Origin: JAJDAT01 sp964570665
GTDB lineage: Bacteria > Nitrospinota > Nitrospinia > Nitrospinales > JAJDAT01
Assembly (NCBI GenBank): GCA_964570665.1
Contig: CAZMZH010000014.1
Span: 43,430-107,429, forward strand
DNA: 64,000 nt
Direction: 5' to 3'
A program made the translations under genes and the position numbers. This document shows, one piece after another, positions 61,693 to 64,000 of this stretch; the stretch's first letter is position 1, and every line of letters begins with the position of its first letter. The notes beneath the pieces are model-generated. The model was not told the origin of the DNA and did not search any database. It was given only the letters and a program-made list of their open reading frames with translations.

Positions 61693-63657
61693 ATGCTTAG
61701 TTTGACTTGGCTGGTCCCAACTTTCCCGCTAATTGGATCGATCATTAACGGTTTTTGGGGACTAAAAATTGGTAAAGATAACGTAGGCAAAGTCGCTTGC
61801 GGTTCGGTACTGCTTTCTTTTATTTGTACCGTTCTTATCCTATTCGGTCTGATCGGATTACCCGCAGACGAACGAATATACGAACAAGTGATGTTTGATT
61901 GGATCGTTGCCGGCGATTTCGCAGTTCAATGGGCTTACCAAGTCGATCCTCTTTCCATGGTCATGATGCTGGTGATAACGGGTGTTGGATTTCTCATCCA
62001 CGTTTTCTCCATTGGCTATATGAAAGAAGAGTATAGTTACTACCGATACTTCGCATACCTAAACTTGTTTATGTTCGCGATGCTCATCCTAGTCATGGGA
62101 AGCAACTTCCTTTTGATGTTTATTGGATGGGAAGGCGTCGGGTGTTGTTCCTATTTCCTCATTGGTTATTATTTCGACAAACAATCCGCTTGCGACGCCG
62201 CGACAAAGGCTTTTATTGTCAACCGCGTTGGCGACTTCGCCTTCTTGCTTGCGGTGATGTTCATTTTCTATATTTTTGGAACCATCGATTACACCGAGGT
62301 CTTTGCAGCCGCTCCCCATAAACTCGTTTACGGTGGCGAAACGGTTATCATTATTACCGGTTTCTTATTTTTGGGAGCGACTGGTAAATCGGCGCAAATT
62401 CCGCTTTATACCTGGTTACCGGACGCTATGGAAGGTCCAACGCCGGTTAGCGCGCTCATCCACGCCGCTACCATGGTAACCGCAGGCGTTTATTTAGTGG
62501 TTCGCTGCAACATCTTATTCATGATGGCTCCCATGACGATGATGGCGGTCGCCTTTATTGGCGGCGGAACCGCATTGTTTGCCGCAACAATTGGCATGAC
62601 GCAATGGGATATCAAAAGAGTTCTTGCGTATTCAACCGTAAGTCAAATTGGATATATGTTTTTAGGTTGCGGCGTTGGCGCTTTTACGGCGGCAATTTTT
62701 CACTTAATAACTCACGCATTCTTTAAAGCCTGCTTATTTTTGGGTTCAGGTAGCGTTATTCATGGCATGCACCACGAACAAGATATTCGAAAAATGGGCG
62801 GCCTAAAAAAGCACTTTCCAAAAACTTACATCACGTTCCTAGTATCTACCCTGGCCATCGCCGGAATTTTCCCGCTATCGGGTTTCTTCAGTAAAGACGA
62901 AATTTTGTTCCACTCCTTAATGGATGGAAATATATTCCTCTGGGGAATGGGTATAACAGGAGCGCTGTTAACCGCTTTTTATATGTTCCGACTGGTTTTC
63001 ATAACCTTTCATGGCGAGTCGCGAGTCGATCCTCATGTTCATCCTCATGAATCGCCAGACGTTATGACCAGACCATTAATGATATTGGCAACCCTTGCCG
63101 CTTTTGGCGGTTTGCTCGGGATTCCATTGATTCATGGCTGGCATGTATTGCACAACTGGTTGGAACCGGTATTACATATCGATTGGCAAACGATCGTGGT
63201 CAACTCATCCCGAATGCTCGAAGAACATGGTCATCCGGCTCATTTATCCCATTTGCTTCATGGCGAAGAACATCATGACGCTGGAACGGAAATCGCCCTC
63301 ATGGTCTTATCCGTAGGCGTGGCTCTAACGGGAATTATTGGCGCCTATCTTTGTTACATAAAATATCCAGACTTGCCAGAGAAAATGACCGACGGTCAAT
63401 GGGGTTATGAAATCGTAAAAAATAAATACATGGTTGACGAGATTTACGACGAGTCTATCGTGCAACCCGTCGTTAAAGGTTCCAGACTTCTTTGGAAAGA
63501 AGCGGACGCCAAAGCCATTGACGGATCGGTTAACGGAGTGGCGCAAATTATCGGTTGGTGCAGCAAGCAAGCTAAACAGTTTCAATCGGGTTATGTACGG
63601 AATTACGCATTAGCTATGATAATAGGTTTTGCGATATTACTATTGGTCGCTTTCTAA
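61693..63657 (+). CDS. nuoL: NADH-quinone oxidoreductase subunit L
   Basis: A 654-residue antiporter-like proton-pumping subunit. The core (LYTWLPDAMEGPTPVSALIHAATMVTAGVYLV) and the lateral C-terminal helix are present. A His-rich loop (VDPHVHPHESPD and HGHPAHLSHLLHGEEHHD) lies between helices near residues 450-525; such loops are common in NuoL. AAGGA precedes the ATG. Confidence 0.96.
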   Translation: MLSLTWLVPTFPLIGSIINGFWGLKIGKDNVGKVACGSVLLSFICTVLILFGLIGLPADERIYEQVMFDWIVAGDFAVQWAYQVDPLSMVMMLVITGVGFLIHVFSIGYMKEEYSYYRYFAYLNLFMFAMLILVMGSNFLLMFIGWEGVGCCSYFLIGYYFDKQSACDAATKAFIVNRVGDFAFLLAVMFIFYIFGTIDYTEVFAAAPHKLVYGGETVIIITGFLFLGATGKSAQIPLYTWLPDAMEGPTPVSALIHAATMVTAGVYLVVRCNILFMMAPMTMMAVAFIGGGTALFAATIGMTQWDIKRVLAYSTVSQIGYMFLGCGVGAFTAAIFHLITHAFFKACLFLGSGSVIHGMHHEQDIRKMGGLKKHFPKTYITFLVSTLAIAGIFPLSGFFSKDEILFHSLMDGNIFLWGMGITGALLTAFYMFRLVFITFHGESRVDPHVHPHESPDVMTRPLMILATLAAFGGLLGIPLIHGWHVLHNWLEPVLHIDWQTIVVNSSRMLEEHGHPAHLSHLLHGEEHHDAGTEIALMVLSVGVALTGIIGAYLCYIKYPDLPEKMTDGQWGYEIVKNKYMVDEIYDESIVQPVVKGSRLLWKEADAKAIDGSVNGVAQIIGWCSKQAKQFQSGYVRNYALAMIIGFAILLLVAF

Positions 63658-63673
63658 TTTTGACGAATTTTAA

Positions 63674-63715
63674 GTTGAGAATTTAAAGATCGCTATTTCA
63701 TTCTCAGCTTTTTTT
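63674..63715 (+). terminator. Terminator-like hairpin between nuoL and nuoM
   Basis: GTTGAGAAT (63674-63682) pairs with ATTCTCAGC (63700-63708): nine pairs with one G-T, followed by seven T. It stands 17 bases after the nuoL stop. It would reduce transcription of nuoM, unless nuoM has its own promoter. Confidence 0.7.
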
Positions 63716-63783
63716 ATTTTGCACATTTGGCGTTAGCGATTTTAGAGCTAACGTGAACATCATAAGTATTAATTAGAGTTGCT

Positions 63784-64000
63784 ATGTTTTTAACGTTCGT
63801 TACATTTTTACCTCTGCTAGGGGCTATCGGTATCGCCTTCTTGCCTGAAGAAGACGAAAACCTGGTTAAGAAAACGGCTTTAGGTGTGGCGCTCGCCGAC
63901 TTTTTGCTTTCTTTGGCGTTTTATTTCAATTTTGACCTCACCACCCCAAATATGCAGTTCGAATTATCTGCCGTTTGGATTGAAAACTGGGGGGTAAATT
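63784..64000 (+). CDS. nuoM: NADH-quinone oxidoreductase subunit M (3' end outside window)
   Basis: The first 72 codons are visible: MFLTFVTFLPLLGAIGIAFL, then a hydrophobic second helix and NMQFELSAVWIENWGVN. This is the usual NuoM N-terminus. The frame is open to the window edge. The 126-base gap to nuoL, with a terminator-like hairpin, is wider than elsewhere in the operon. NuoL/NuoN paralogues are less likely. Confidence 0.85.
   Translation, partial: MFLTFVTFLPLLGAIGIAFLPEEDENLVKKTALGVALADFLLSLAFYFNFDLTTPNMQFELSAVWIENWGVN

Noticed and set aside
1..64000. CRISPR arrays, rRNA, tRNA, transposases, replication origin
   Set aside because: Looked for on both strands; no spaced direct repeats, conserved RNA signatures, transposase genes or DnaA-box clusters were seen.

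Overview
The window looks like chromosome of a Gram-negative, AT-rich, motile or surface-moving aquatic bacterium. The signs are many large hybrid histidine kinases, a complete adaptation-type chemotaxis operon, an MsbA-like exporter, a bacterial complex I (nuo) operon, and an ammonium-transporter/sensor-kinase fusion. No rRNA, tRNA, CRISPR array, transposase or phage structural gene was seen. The phylum cannot be fixed from sequence reading alone. A Nitrospinota or deltaproteobacterial-type lineage is a guess only.

Layout. 1-7.7 kb: three signalling genes on the plus strand (a BvgS-type multidomain hybrid kinase cut by the left edge, a second hybrid kinase, a stand-alone receiver). 7.7-12.3 kb: a five-gene minus-strand operon of small stress/redox-type proteins (DsrE-like, FMN split-barrel, duplicated YdhR-like, DUF1348, DUF5069). 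It has a near-consensus sigma-54 promoter and faces a divergent PAS-AAA sigma-54 activator, with inverted-repeat candidate enhancer sites in between. 12.3-13.3 kb: zinc alcohol dehydrogenase. 13.4-22 kb: cheR-cheW(double)-cheA(REC hybrid)-cheB on the minus strand, divergent from a PilJ-type chemoreceptor. 22-28.4 kb: an accessory patch with dispersed intergenic repeats, four of the cluster's five toxin-antitoxin relics or modules seen in the window being here or at 35.5-36.3 kb (AbrB/Doc, HicB-like plus dead HicA, PIN/antitoxin, PIN-like DUF3368/UPF0175), and an AlkC-type DNA glycosylase. 27.5-29.4 kb: oleB and oleA of long-chain olefin synthesis. 29.7-35.5 kb: MsbA-like exporter, a universal-stress/PCP-reductase-like multidomain protein, class II aldolase. 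36.4-40.1 kb: small hypothetical genes, a pentapeptide-repeat protein, a TPR protein and candidate structured RNAs. 40.5-46.6 kb: DUF4175 membrane protein, secreted peptidase-MA/TPR protein, MoxR ATPase. 47-52.2 kb: a 1739-residue membrane P-loop NTPase with KAP-like topology. 52.7-55.5 kb: Amt-histidine kinase-receiver fusion. 56-57.6 kb: small proteins and a CBS-pair protein. 58.2-64 kb: nuoA, C, H, I, J, K, L and the start of nuoM, with no nuoB or nuoD in the cluster.

Most notable: (1) the sigma-54 regulon at 7.7-12.3 kb, where promoter, candidate enhancers, activator and targets are all visible; (2) two copies of a conserved 68-base core closed by different but self-complementary stems (39.4 and 40.2 kb), which looks like a structured RNA family; (3) a consensus promoter and a leader with two mutually exclusive stems ahead of nuoA, plus a terminator between nuoL and nuoM; (4) the giant KAP-like NTPase; (5) the ammonium-sensor fusion; (6) a HicA toxin gene silenced by exactly two nonsense codons; (7) a 94-base copy of the 3' end of oleB flanking a toxin-antitoxin pair.
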